Part shown: positions 43,935 to 51,641 of the stretch, piece after piece
Layout of the letters: each line of letters begins with the position of its first letter
Numbering within the stretch: the first letter of the stretch is position 1
Assembly (NCBI GenBank): GCA_937995655.1
Contig: CALKJI010000004.1
Coordinates: 186,001-250,000 of the forward strand
Direction of reading: 5' to 3'
DNA: 64,000 nt
Source of the DNA: an uncultured Pseudothermotoga sp.
GTDB taxonomy: Bacteria > Thermotogota > Thermotogae > Thermotogales > DSM-5069
Program-made: the position numbers and the translations under genes
Notes under the pieces: generated by a model
The model's database searches: none
What the model was told of the DNA's origin: nothing
Seen by the model: the letters and a program-made list of their open reading frames with translations, nothing else

Positions 43935-45203
43935 ATGCGAAAGAAGGTATTCTTAATCCTTACAATTTTGACTCTTTCCATCATTTCTGCTTTGATGAGT
44001 CTCTGGTTAAACGAAGATTCCTTCAGCATTGGAAGCAGACTTTTCATTTACTATTCTCACAAGGACTATCTTAAAGGCATAGGGCCTGCGCCAAATCAAT
44101 ACAGAATTCTGCCATATTTTTTGATTGAGAAGGTCTTCAAGTATATTCCAATAAATTGGCGCAACGATTTTCATAGATTTTTGATTTCGTGGGTTGGAAA
44201 AGACAACGACAAAAGGAGATCACAAGAGGTAAAGAGAAATTACGATGCCTTTCTTCCAGAAAAAAAGCGCTTAGAGATTGCAAACATGATAAAAAGTTAC
44301 TTGAAACAAGCTGTTGCGGGTTCCTTGCAGAACAGGCTTTTAGAGACGATAGTTAACGGTTTCATAGACAATATAAGCTTTGACCCATGGGTGAAGGATC
44401 CAGCGGGATTTTTCAGTATGATAGTTGATCAACTTCCAACAGATTTCAAGGCCCTCTTTGATGATAAAAGTGACGTATCGAAAGTTATAAATGGATATGT
44501 CTCTTTTCGATTCACTTTCACTTTGATATCTTTGATTTTGCTTTTTATTTGGCTGAGGAACTTTCTCAATGATTTTGAAACGATCTTTTGCATCTTTCTC
44601 TTCGGGGTGTTTTACCTTCATTCCATGAGGTATTTTTCTCAACCGGAGGCACCATTGTCGTTGAGCCTTTTCCTGTCAATATTGCTACTGACTTACCGCA
44701 GGAAAAACTGGCTTCTGATAGCTGTTCTCCTAGTTCTGGGCTCTCTTGCTAGGTCAGACCATATGTTATTCGCTGCTCTAATCTATGCCTTGTATAACTT
44801 TGAATTTAACAAAAGAGGATTTTTTTCAAAGCAAACCGTCAAATCCTTGATACTACTTTCTATACCACTTCTCATAACCTATGTATTGGTCAAAATTATG
44901 TTTTCGCATGCTACTTATTACTCAACACTGTGGCAGATACGAGAAAATCTAACAGACCCATGGGCATGGATATTGTTTGGCGCATTCATATCAATACCGT
45001 TTCTTTTTATTGATGGTCTGCGAAAGATGGAATTTCTTCGCAAAACGTATCTATGGATGATACCATTCTTCATCATGAACTTCCTCGTTGGAAGAATTAT
45101 AGAAATAAGAATTTTTCTGCCCATGCTCGTGTACCTTTTGCCTATCGTTGGATTTGGTATGCGTTCGTTGTTAGTTGAAGATTGTGAAGAAAGATCGAAT
45201 TGA
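43935..45203 (+). CDS. polytopic membrane protein, possible GT-C type glycosyltransferase
   Basis: 422 aa. One N-terminal helix (about 5-24) is followed by a long extracytoplasmic or amphipathic part to about residue 190 containing NQYRILPYFLIEK, then eight or so helices. The segment with YFSQPEAPLSLSLFLSIL and LLVLGSLARSDHMLFAALIYAL resembles GT-C proteins that use lipid-linked sugars, but the acidic first-loop motif is not clear, so this is a suggestion only. ATG 43935 follows AAGGAGG. It ends the UbiA cluster; the promoter of the next unit overlaps its stop codon. Confidence 0.7.
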   Translation: MRKKVFLILTILTLSIISALMSLWLNEDSFSIGSRLFIYYSHKDYLKGIGPAPNQYRILPYFLIEKVFKYIPINWRNDFHRFLISWVGKDNDKRRSQEVKRNYDAFLPEKKRLEIANMIKSYLKQAVAGSLQNRLLETIVNGFIDNISFDPWVKDPAGFFSMIVDQLPTDFKALFDDKSDVSKVINGYVSFRFTFTLISLILLFIWLRNFLNDFETIFCIFLFGVFYLHSMRYFSQPEAPLSLSLFLSILLLTYRRKNWLLIAVLLVLGSLARSDHMLFAALIYALYNFEFNKRGFFSKQTVKSLILLSIPLLITYVLVKIMFSHATYYSTLWQIRENLTDPWAWILFGAFISIPFLFIDGLRKMEFLRKTYLWMIPFFIMNFLVGRIIEIRIFLPMLVYLLPIVGFGMRSLLVEDCEERSN

Positions 45204-45228
45204 AGTTGTCGTCTGTTGAGTGTATAAT
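45200..45228 (+). promoter_or_regulatory. promoter of the cobalamin riboswitch-btu unit
   Basis: TTGAAG (45200-45205), 17-nt spacer, perfect TATAAT (45223-45228). It overlaps the stop codon of the previous gene. Transcription should begin near 45235, just before the aptamer. Confidence 0.75.
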
Positions 45229-45249
45229 ATTTCTGAAAGTTAATAGCTG

Positions 45250-45405
45250 GGCGTCAGAGGGTACCAGGAAGGTTTAATAGGGAAGCCGGTGAAAGTCCGG
45301 CACGGGGGCGCCACCGTAACTGGGGACGAAACCCACAAAGACCACTGGCATTGCTGGGAAGGTGTGGGGAGTAGGAAGATCCAGAAGTCGGGAGACCTGC
45401 CCTTT
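45250..45405 (+). ncRNA. cobalamin riboswitch
   Basis: All main conserved segments occur in order: AATAGGGAA (45277-45285), GCCGGTGAAAGTCCGGCACG, the B12-box region GCGCCACCGTAAC (45308-45320), and the closing GAAGTCGGGAGACCTGCC (45384-45401). It lies between a good promoter and a BtuF-like gene, as expected for a switch that shuts down cobalamin uptake when adenosylcobalamin is plentiful. Ends are approximate. Confidence 0.9.
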
Positions 45406-45413
45406 GATCGAAA

Positions 45414-45446
45414 TCACCACTTTCTTCGAAACCAAGAAGGTGGTGA
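45414..45446 (+). terminator. hairpin in the riboswitch expression platform
   Basis: A 13-bp stem (TCACCACTTTCTT / AAGAAGGTGGTGA, one T-G pair) with a 7-nt loop, 29 nt before the start codon. It is followed by AAAAATTTT instead of a clean T-run, so it could be a weak terminator or could control access to the AGGAGG ribosome site 13 nt further on. Confidence 0.55.
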
Positions 45447-45474
45447 AAAATTTTGCTAAAAGGAGGTATCTGGA

Positions 45475-46368
45475 ATGAAAAGGCTCTTGGTCAGTCTTAT
45501 GGTTCTTGCACTATGCATACTTGTTTTGGCATATCCAATCACTATTATCGATGATGTTGGTAGACCAGTTACAATTTTGGCCCAACCGCAGAGAATAGTC
45601 AGCGTAGCGCCTATGGCAACTAAGTTTTTACAGTATCTGGGTTTTCAGGACAGGATAGTTGGAGTGACAAATTGGGATGATTTTGAATCTGAAAGGATAG
45701 GAGACATGGTGCCTTTAAATATGGAAAAGATTCTAAGTCTAAAACCAGATATAGTTTTTGCTTCCGGTGGATTTCAACTACCAGAAGTTGCAAAACTTGA
45801 GGATCAAAAAATTACAACGGTTGTTTTAAACCCAAATACAGTGCAGCAAATACTCAACGATCTTGTTTTAGTTGGCACTGTATTGAACAAAGCTGCCGAA
45901 GCAAGAAAGTTAGCTAGTCAACTGGAAAGTTCTTACGTTTCGGTAGCCAAGAAAGCTTATACGATTCCACTGGAAAATAGAGTGAAGGTAGTGTATTTGT
46001 TGGATGTACCTGGCCCTGAGATTCGCGAAATATGGACATGCGGGCAGGGTTCATATTTGAATGACATCATAACACTTGCAGGTGGCGTAAATATCGCTGC
46101 ACCCTATACGGGAGCCAATGGATGGTTAACTATTTCTATTGAGTTCATAGTTGCTCAAAACCCTGACGTGATTGTTGTTGCAAACTACATTCCAGGTGCT
46201 CAAGAACAGATTAAGGATAAATTGAGGCAACATTCTGCGTTCAGGAATATAAAGGCTGTGAAAAACGGAAGAATTTATGTCTATGATGGTAATCTCCTTT
46301 CATTGGCAGTACCTCAAGTGATAAGTTTTGTGGAAAAATTTTATAACGACTTTTACGGAGTGAAATAG
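45475..46368 (+). CDS. btuF: cobalamin ABC transporter substrate-binding protein (BtuF-like)
   Basis: 297 aa exported binding protein: signal peptide MKRLLVSLMVLALCILVLAY, then the cluster-III fold with ITIIDDVGRPVTILAQPQRIVSVAP, VGVTNWDDF, LSLKPDIVFASGG, and the C-terminal VAQNPDVIVVANYIPG. There is no proper lipobox, so the protein is probably held otherwise or free in the space outside the membrane. Cobalamin as substrate follows from the riboswitch; by sequence alone an iron-siderophore would also fit. ATG after AAAGGAGGT. The permease gene follows 2 nt later. Confidence 0.88.
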   Translation: MKRLLVSLMVLALCILVLAYPITIIDDVGRPVTILAQPQRIVSVAPMATKFLQYLGFQDRIVGVTNWDDFESERIGDMVPLNMEKILSLKPDIVFASGGFQLPEVAKLEDQKITTVVLNPNTVQQILNDLVLVGTVLNKAAEARKLASQLESSYVSVAKKAYTIPLENRVKVVYLLDVPGPEIREIWTCGQGSYLNDIITLAGGVNIAAPYTGANGWLTISIEFIVAQNPDVIVVANYIPGAQEQIKDKLRQHSAFRNIKAVKNGRIYVYDGNLLSLAVPQVISFVEKFYNDFYGVK

Positions 46369-46370
46369 TC

Positions 46371-47357
46371 TTGAGAAAATTGCGCTTCCTCTCGGTGGCT
46401 CTTTTCTTGCTCGTCGCGATAATAATTTGTGTTAGTTTTGGTGGAACAAAGATACCCTTTGCCGAGGTCATGAAGTCTATTTTTCTTAGAAATAGTAGTT
46501 GGAAGGATATCATATGGAATATAAGATTGCCCAGAGTGATCATGTCTGTGATCGCCGGTGCAGGTTTAGCCACCGTGGGAAGCGTCTTTCAAGGACTTCT
46601 TAGAAATCCACTCATCGACCCATACCTTCTTGGTGTATCATCTGGCGCCTCTTTCGGAACAGTTCTTTCTTTATTTTTAGTTGATGCCTTTGGCTTACAT
46701 TTACTACATAGGATGTCCCTACTGAGTTTTACTTTTTCTATCTTGGCAGCTTTTATGACCCTTGTTTTATCCAGAAGAAACGGTATAACTCCCATAACAG
46801 AACTTATACTGAGCGGCGTTTTGGTTAGCATCTTGTTTAGCTCGGCTACTATTCTGGTCATGATGGTTCTGCGGAAGAATATCACTCACGCTTACGTATG
46901 GCTTTTTGGGACTTTATCAGGTATTACGTGGAAAGAAATACCGTTGCCCTTGTTGAGCATTATTGGATTTACTTTGATCTGCTTGGGCTTGGCACAACAA
47001 TTAAACGCTATATCTCTTGGTGAGAATCAAGCAAAAATATCTGGCGTCAATGTTGAGGCTGTGAAGATACTTATTTATACGTTAGGCAGTTTTGTTACGG
47101 CTACCATCGTATCGGTGTGTGGAGTGATCGGCTTTGTTGGATTGGTAACACCACATATGGTTAGACGATTGTTTGGTAATGATCATAGAGTTTTGATTGT
47201 AACAAGTGCTTTGACAGGTGGTATATTGCTTTGTATCTGTGACACTTTGGCGAGAACGGTGATAAGGCCTTCCGAAATACCTATAGGTGTCATAACGGCC
47301 TTCATCGGTGCACCTGTAATGTTTGTACTTATGAAGAGGAGTGATTCCAGTGGCTGA
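46371..47357 (+). CDS. btuC: cobalamin/iron-type ABC transporter permease (BtuC-like)
   Basis: FecCD/BtuC family, 328 aa with about ten helices. Conserved parts are IRLPRVIMSVIAGAGLATVGSVFQGLLRNPLIDPYLLGVSSGASFG, ISLGENQAKISGVNVEAVK, the VVCGVIGFVGLVTPHMVR-like segment (here VSVCGVIGFVGLVTPHMVRR) and the C-terminal PSEIPIGVITAFIGAPVMF. Start is a TTG 2 nt after the btuF stop. It overlaps btuD by 8 nt. Substrate assignment rests on the riboswitch upstream. Confidence 0.9.
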   Translation: MRKLRFLSVALFLLVAIIICVSFGGTKIPFAEVMKSIFLRNSSWKDIIWNIRLPRVIMSVIAGAGLATVGSVFQGLLRNPLIDPYLLGVSSGASFGTVLSLFLVDAFGLHLLHRMSLLSFTFSILAAFMTLVLSRRNGITPITELILSGVLVSILFSSATILVMMVLRKNITHAYVWLFGTLSGITWKEIPLPLLSIIGFTLICLGLAQQLNAISLGENQAKISGVNVEAVKILIYTLGSFVTATIVSVCGVIGFVGLVTPHMVRRLFGNDHRVLIVTSALTGGILLCICDTLARTVIRPSEIPIGVITAFIGAPVMFVLMKRSDSSG

Positions 47358-48126
47358 AATAGTTCTCAAAGACGTGTTTTTTCGCTATAGTCCGAAGAAT
47401 AACTTTGCCATAAGTGGGGTGACTTTGAAGGTAGACAAAGGTGATTTCGTAGCGCTACTTGGACCAAATGGATGCGGCAAAACTACACTCCTTAGGATAA
47501 TGGCTGGACTTCTGCCCGTTTCAAGTGGGCTTGTTAGGATAGATGGAAAAGATCCTGCCAAGATGAAGAGAAAACAGTTTTCAAAGATAATAGGATTTGT
47601 TACGCAGGACTTTGCACCAGTGTACAATTACACGGTGGCTCAAATAGTTCTAACTGGGAGACTGCCCTATTCGAGAGGTTTTTTCTCCACATGGTCAAAA
47701 GACGATATCGATGCTGTCAGGAATGCTCTGGACAAAGTGGACGGTATAAAATTCATGAACAGTTTCTTCTACAATCTCAGCACTGGAGAACAGAAAAGGG
47801 TGGCAATAGCCAGAATATTGTCACAGAACACTCCTATTTTGTTACTGGATGAACCAACGGCACATCTGGACCCAGGCCACGTAATAAAGATAAAGAATCT
47901 CCTCAAGAGTCTAAACGAAGAAGGCAAAACCTTGGTTGCTGCTTTTCATGATATCAACACAGCGCTTGAGTTGTGTAACAAGCTGGCCTTGATGAAAGAA
48001 GGAAAGATACTCTTTTGTGGTACACCGGAACAGGTAATGAATATTGAAAACCTCGAAGCAGTCTACGACGTCCAACTCTCGATAATCAATGATCCGAAAA
48101 TAAAACACCCTATCGTTATTTACTAG
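47350..48126 (+). CDS. btuD: cobalamin/iron-type ABC transporter ATPase (BtuD-like)
   Basis: 258 aa. Walker A GPNGCGKTTLL, Q-loop VTQDFAPVYNYT, a signature LSTGEQKRVAIAR (T in place of the usual G), Walker B ILLLDEPTAHLD, H-loop AAFHDINTA. GTG 47350 is chosen because GAGGAG lies 8 nt upstream; a GTG at 47341 lies within it. It is the last gene of the riboswitch unit. The stop TAG shares a CTAG with the stop of the convergent gene. Confidence 0.9.
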   Translation: MAEIVLKDVFFRYSPKNNFAISGVTLKVDKGDFVALLGPNGCGKTTLLRIMAGLLPVSSGLVRIDGKDPAKMKRKQFSKIIGFVTQDFAPVYNYTVAQIVLTGRLPYSRGFFSTWSKDDIDAVRNALDKVDGIKFMNSFFYNLSTGEQKRVAIARILSQNTPILLLDEPTAHLDPGHVIKIKNLLKSLNEEGKTLVAAFHDINTALELCNKLALMKEGKILFCGTPEQVMNIENLEAVYDVQLSIINDPKIKHPIVIY

Positions 48127-48443
48127 TTTGCTAATCCACCCAACATTTCTCGCTGTAACTTTAAAGCCTTTTCAAGATCTATTTGATTCACAAGTTGTAA
48201 GCGCAACAGAATTTTTCCTATGGTAGCTCTTGTGAGCATACGATTCTGAATAGCGAGTGCTTCGTTTAGTTCATCTTGAGTAATAGCATCTAATTGAACC
48301 AAAATCTCTCCCAACCGCATTGGAGGATAGATCTGTATAACTTTACCACCGCATCTTTGGCAATTTTTGTTCCTTTGGTATTCTAACGGAGCCGCCGAAT
48401 AAGTTATCTCCCCACAGTTCAGACATTTGAATTTATAAGCCAT
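48123..48443 (-). CDS. zinc ribbon protein with MshEN/GspE N-terminal-like domain
   Basis: 106 aa. Residues 1-40 form a zinc ribbon (FKCLNCGEI ... NKNCQRCGGKV, two Cys pairs); residues 48-100 carry a helical repeat twice, PMRLGEILVQLDAITQDELNEALAIQ and IGKILLRLQLVNQIDLEKALKLQ, the pattern of the N-terminal domain of GspE/PilB ATPases, which in some proteins binds cyclic-di-GMP. No ATPase is attached. ATG 48443 follows GGGGGAAGA; an upstream ATG at 48458 is less likely. Function unknown; a small signalling adaptor is possible. Confidence 0.72.
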   Translation of the reverse strand: MAYKFKCLNCGEITYSAAPLEYQRNKNCQRCGGKVIQIYPPMRLGEILVQLDAITQDELNEALAIQNRMLTRATIGKILLRLQLVNQIDLEKALKLQREMLGGLAN

Positions 48444-48504
48444 CGAATCTTCCCCCAAGAATTACGAAATGAGATGCACAATCACAAAACAATTTTGACA
48501 TGCT

Positions 48505-48537
48505 ATCCTGAAAATTTATTTAATAAATCCTGAAAAT
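48505..48537. repeat. perfect 11-bp direct repeats 22 bp apart, candidate SARP binding site
   Basis: ATCCTGAAAAT occurs at 48505-48515 and 48527-48537, exactly 22 bp apart. They lie between the SARP-family gene and the zinc-ribbon gene, about 62 nt upstream of the latter's start. An AT-rich palindrome (AATTTATTTAATAAAT region) lies between. Confidence 0.6.
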
Positions 48538-48555
48538 AAATTGAAAATAACCCTT

Positions 48556-49533
48556 TTAACGTGCTTTTCTCAAATACACTTTAACACCATCAAGGGAGCC
48601 ATCTAAAGCTGCTGTAATTCTTTGATAAATACCCTCAGCGGTTTCCTGAGGGACCTTGTCGATCAACACACCAATTTTGCCATCGGAAAGTACCTGTATC
48701 TGATCCTTTTCTCGAATTACGCGTTTTAGTAATTGTATTATCGCTTCCTTTTTTGAATGGCATTGTTTACTCTCCAGAACGACGATCCATCTATTCTCCA
48801 AATCACCATTGATGATGGCTTCGTAGAGCTGTATCATCTCTTTTGAAGGTTTTATTTGAAGTTCTTTGCTCAGGATCTCAGAGAACCTCCTGTAAACTTT
48901 TACAGCTTCTAAAGGACATCCTTTTTTCAAATATACTTTCATGAGCATGAGAGCTGCCGTTTCATTGAATGAGTCGTTATTCAATGCATTTCTAAGTTTT
49001 TCTATAGCTTCTGTTAGTGTATTTTCATTCATCAGTATTTGAGCCAAGTCCAGTAGAGCCTGTACATACAAGTCTCTGTAGTACTCTCTAAATTGAACTG
49101 TCCAATCTTCATAAAGATTTTCAACCATAAAATCGCCTTTATACAAGATTATTGCTTCTTCAAGGACTGATCTTTTCTTTGCATTGTCTTGTATCGATCT
49201 CGATAACTGGATCAGATTCTCAAAGTTGTCTTCATCGAACTGTACTACTCCAAGAGGATCAAAGCAGTAATTTCCATTTTGAAATCTGATAATATCCTTA
49301 CCAAGAAATGTTCTTAACATGTGAACGGTACTTTGTAGATTCATCTTTGCATATTTTTCATCCATGTCTGACCAGAAGATCTCACAGAGTATATCACTTG
49401 GAACTTGTTTGTGTCTAAACACGACAAAGTACCTGAGCAGATCTCGCGCCTTGCGAGATTTGATATTTGCAAGGTTCAATTGTTTATCTTCAGAATAAAT
49501 TGAGAAAATACCAAAAGTCTTGATTTTCAGCAT
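48556..49533 (-). CDS. SARP/BTAD-family transcriptional regulator
   Basis: 325 aa. Residues 1-95 are an OmpR-like winged helix (LKIKTFGIFSIYSEDKQLN; RKARDLLRYFVVFRHKQVPSDIL; MNLQSTVHMLRTFLG). Residues 95-245 are the bacterial transcriptional activation domain, a TPR-like helical array (FDEDNFENLIQLS ... EAVKVYRRFSEILSKELQIKPSKEM). The last 80 residues are a small alpha/beta domain (WIVVLESKQCHSKKEAI). SARP proteins usually activate from direct repeats near the -35 box; such repeats lie at 48505-48537. Target unknown. ATG 49533 after GTGGTGAT. Confidence 0.85.
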   Translation of the reverse strand: MLKIKTFGIFSIYSEDKQLNLANIKSRKARDLLRYFVVFRHKQVPSDILCEIFWSDMDEKYAKMNLQSTVHMLRTFLGKDIIRFQNGNYCFDPLGVVQFDEDNFENLIQLSRSIQDNAKKRSVLEEAIILYKGDFMVENLYEDWTVQFREYYRDLYVQALLDLAQILMNENTLTEAIEKLRNALNNDSFNETAALMLMKVYLKKGCPLEAVKVYRRFSEILSKELQIKPSKEMIQLYEAIINGDLENRWIVVLESKQCHSKKEAIIQLLKRVIREKDQIQVLSDGKIGVLIDKVPQETAEGIYQRITAALDGSLDGVKVYLRKAR

Positions 49534-49586
49534 ATCACCACTACCAACAAATTATATTACAAAATTGAATTTGATTAAGTACTTAA

Positions 49587-49613
49587 ATTATATCACATAA
49601 TTGAAACTGTCAA
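49587..49613 (-). promoter_or_regulatory. promoter of the SARP gene
   Basis: Perfect TTGACA (49613-49608) and TATAAT (49592-49587) on the minus strand with a short 15-nt spacer, 53 nt before the start codon. Both hexamers match consensus, but the spacing suggests it needs an activator or is weak. Confidence 0.6.
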
Positions 49614-49656
49614 TGAAAATTTTGATGGATCATAAAAAGTTAGAATATGTCACGGT

Positions 49657-49686
49657 TTGCATAGATTGAAACATTTCGTGTATGAT
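49657..49686 (+). promoter_or_regulatory. promoter of the membrane protein/BMP transporter unit
   Basis: TTGCAT (49657-49662) and TATGAT (49681-49686) are 18 nt apart, 32 nt before the start codon at 49719, which has AAGGAGG as ribosome site. TTCGTG occurs at 49675 and again at 49688 around the -10 box. Confidence 0.5.
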
Positions 49687-49718
49687 ATTCGTGATACAGC
49701 AGAACAAGGAGGTTCAAC

Positions 49719-51641
49719 ATGAAAAAGTATGTGCTCGTATCTTTGTTATTATTGGCACTTCAAGTCTTTTCACTGGATATGCATCGGTCTTTAAAGATTT
49801 ATACACAATTGATTGATAGTTACAATCAGAGGGATTTTTCTCATCCTTTCCTGGCGTCTGTGGAAAGAGAACTGAAGAACCTCTCTCTGTACAGATATTA
49901 CAAGTTGTTAATAGCTGGTTCTACCGACAAACGAGAGGCAACGCCCGATGTTGGAGATTACTTAGGAGCGATCTACGATGTGGTCCAAGCTCATGATGAA
50001 AGCGAACAACTTGCATACAGCCTCTTTCTTTCGTACCTGGTAGCGCGTATGAATGGGACCAATTTGACCACAGATATCGTGATGAAAAACAACAGTTTTG
50101 TGAAATTTTTCAGTAATTACAGAGATCTCTTAGGTAAAGAAGCAAGGACTTTCTTTGCTTGGGTTATAAGTTATCAAGTAGGATTATGCGAGGAAAAACC
50201 GCCTGTTGAAATAGAAAAAAGAGCGCAATTGGAAGCTAATTATGTATTCCAGCCGCCAACGAATTTACAACATCTGAAGGACTTGACTTTGTTTTATTCT
50301 GATCCATCAGTTCAACGAACGCTCAAGGAGGCTGTGCAAAGAGCTGTTGATAACATAAAGAAAGATCCATCTCGTGCATCAGCACATATAAACAGAGAGG
50401 CGGCATTTGTAGCCCGAGATATTTCAAAGCCCGTGACAACCTTTCAAGCCCAGATAGCTGAAAAAGCTGTCATTGTTACGCCAAAGAATATTAATCTTTG
50501 GTGGGTAAGATTTGCTATCTACGTTATTGCAATCATGGTTGCATTGAGGTACCGAAAGTTTCTGCTGATTGTAATTTCAATTTTAGCATCACTTGAGATT
50601 GTCTACTTGATGTACTTTTTTGACTTTCTGTCACCAAGTGAATCTTTACTTTATGGGTTATTAGCGGTGCTTGGGTTCTTGTTTGCAATCTTCATTCTGA
50701 TACGAAGAGCTTTCAAGAAAAGAGTGGTTTCAGAATTGGTTGTGTTGTTCATGATCATTATAATCTTTTCGGTACCCTTTGTGTTCAACTGTGGTGCCCT
50801 TTCCATGAATAGCTTTGATCAACTGAAAGAATCTGTTTACTACAGTGTACTTAAAAAAGAGCTCTTTGAAGACGAACTTTCAAAGATTTCTTATTATGCG
50901 CGTTCCATGTCTTCAACACTCTATGTGAGTATGGACGAAACAAAGAGATTGATAACAGAGTTTGCCGACATTTTAAGCAAAGTTCAGGAAAAGAAAGCCA
51001 TAGAAGAAATAACTGTTGTACCAGCATACATTGGCTTTTCATCTTCATTCGATTTTTTCAATGCTGATAATTTCGATCAAAGAATATTGCTATTCGCTCG
51101 TCCTTCGCGGGATCTTCAATCATATCTTTTTGATGAAAAGAGCAGAAAGTCAAGTTTTGAATCTGCATATAGAAAGTTTTCCAGTTATGTAAAAAAGATT
51201 ATGACATATTCAACATGGTACTTAAGAGAGGATTTTTCGTCATATCTAAGAAACCTATTTACAGCCAAGTATCCTATTCTATCGAGTTTACTCAGAAAGA
51301 TCCCATTTGATTCATATGCCAATATGGAAATCGCAAAACCAAATGTGCCTGTCAGCAAGGAAAAGACTTCGGTATCAATAATGCTTGGTATTATGCTTGT
51401 TTTCATGTGTATGATATTTTTGGATAGTAAAATATCAATGTTGCCGTCAATAGTCCTGGCAGGTTCTACAGTTTTTAAATGGTTATCGATGAGAGATCTT
51501 GTAGTTTTTGTAGAACAGGGTATACCAGCTCTAAAGGTCAGTGTATCTGGCTCGGTCAATCCTGGTATATTTATTATTGCGGTGGTACTTTTGCTTTTTA
51601 ATTTGTATAAACTTCTCAGAAAGGGGGAGAGAGTTGTATGA
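49719..51641 (+). CDS. large exported membrane protein of unknown function
   Basis: 640 aa. Signal peptide MKKYVLVSLLLLALQVFSL, then a helical extracytoplasmic part to about 255, four or five helices between about 262 and 360 (WWVRFAIYVIAIMVAL, FLLIVISILASLEIVYLMYFF, LYGLLAVLGFLFAIFILI, LVVLFMIIIIFSVPFVF), a second soluble part to about 545 (many Ser, Tyr, Lys) and two or three more helices at the end. No known family recognised. ATG after AAGGAGG. It heads the BMP transporter unit: the next start overlaps its stop by 4 nt. Function may relate to that transporter but nothing in the sequence shows how. Confidence 0.7.
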   Translation: MKKYVLVSLLLLALQVFSLDMHRSLKIYTQLIDSYNQRDFSHPFLASVERELKNLSLYRYYKLLIAGSTDKREATPDVGDYLGAIYDVVQAHDESEQLAYSLFLSYLVARMNGTNLTTDIVMKNNSFVKFFSNYRDLLGKEARTFFAWVISYQVGLCEEKPPVEIEKRAQLEANYVFQPPTNLQHLKDLTLFYSDPSVQRTLKEAVQRAVDNIKKDPSRASAHINREAAFVARDISKPVTTFQAQIAEKAVIVTPKNINLWWVRFAIYVIAIMVALRYRKFLLIVISILASLEIVYLMYFFDFLSPSESLLYGLLAVLGFLFAIFILIRRAFKKRVVSELVVLFMIIIIFSVPFVFNCGALSMNSFDQLKESVYYSVLKKELFEDELSKISYYARSMSSTLYVSMDETKRLITEFADILSKVQEKKAIEEITVVPAYIGFSSSFDFFNADNFDQRILLFARPSRDLQSYLFDEKSRKSSFESAYRKFSSYVKKIMTYSTWYLREDFSSYLRNLFTAKYPILSSLLRKIPFDSYANMEIAKPNVPVSKEKTSVSIMLGIMLVFMCMIFLDSKISMLPSIVLAGSTVFKWLSMRDLVVFVEQGIPALKVSVSGSVNPGIFIIAVVLLLFNLYKLLRKGERVV

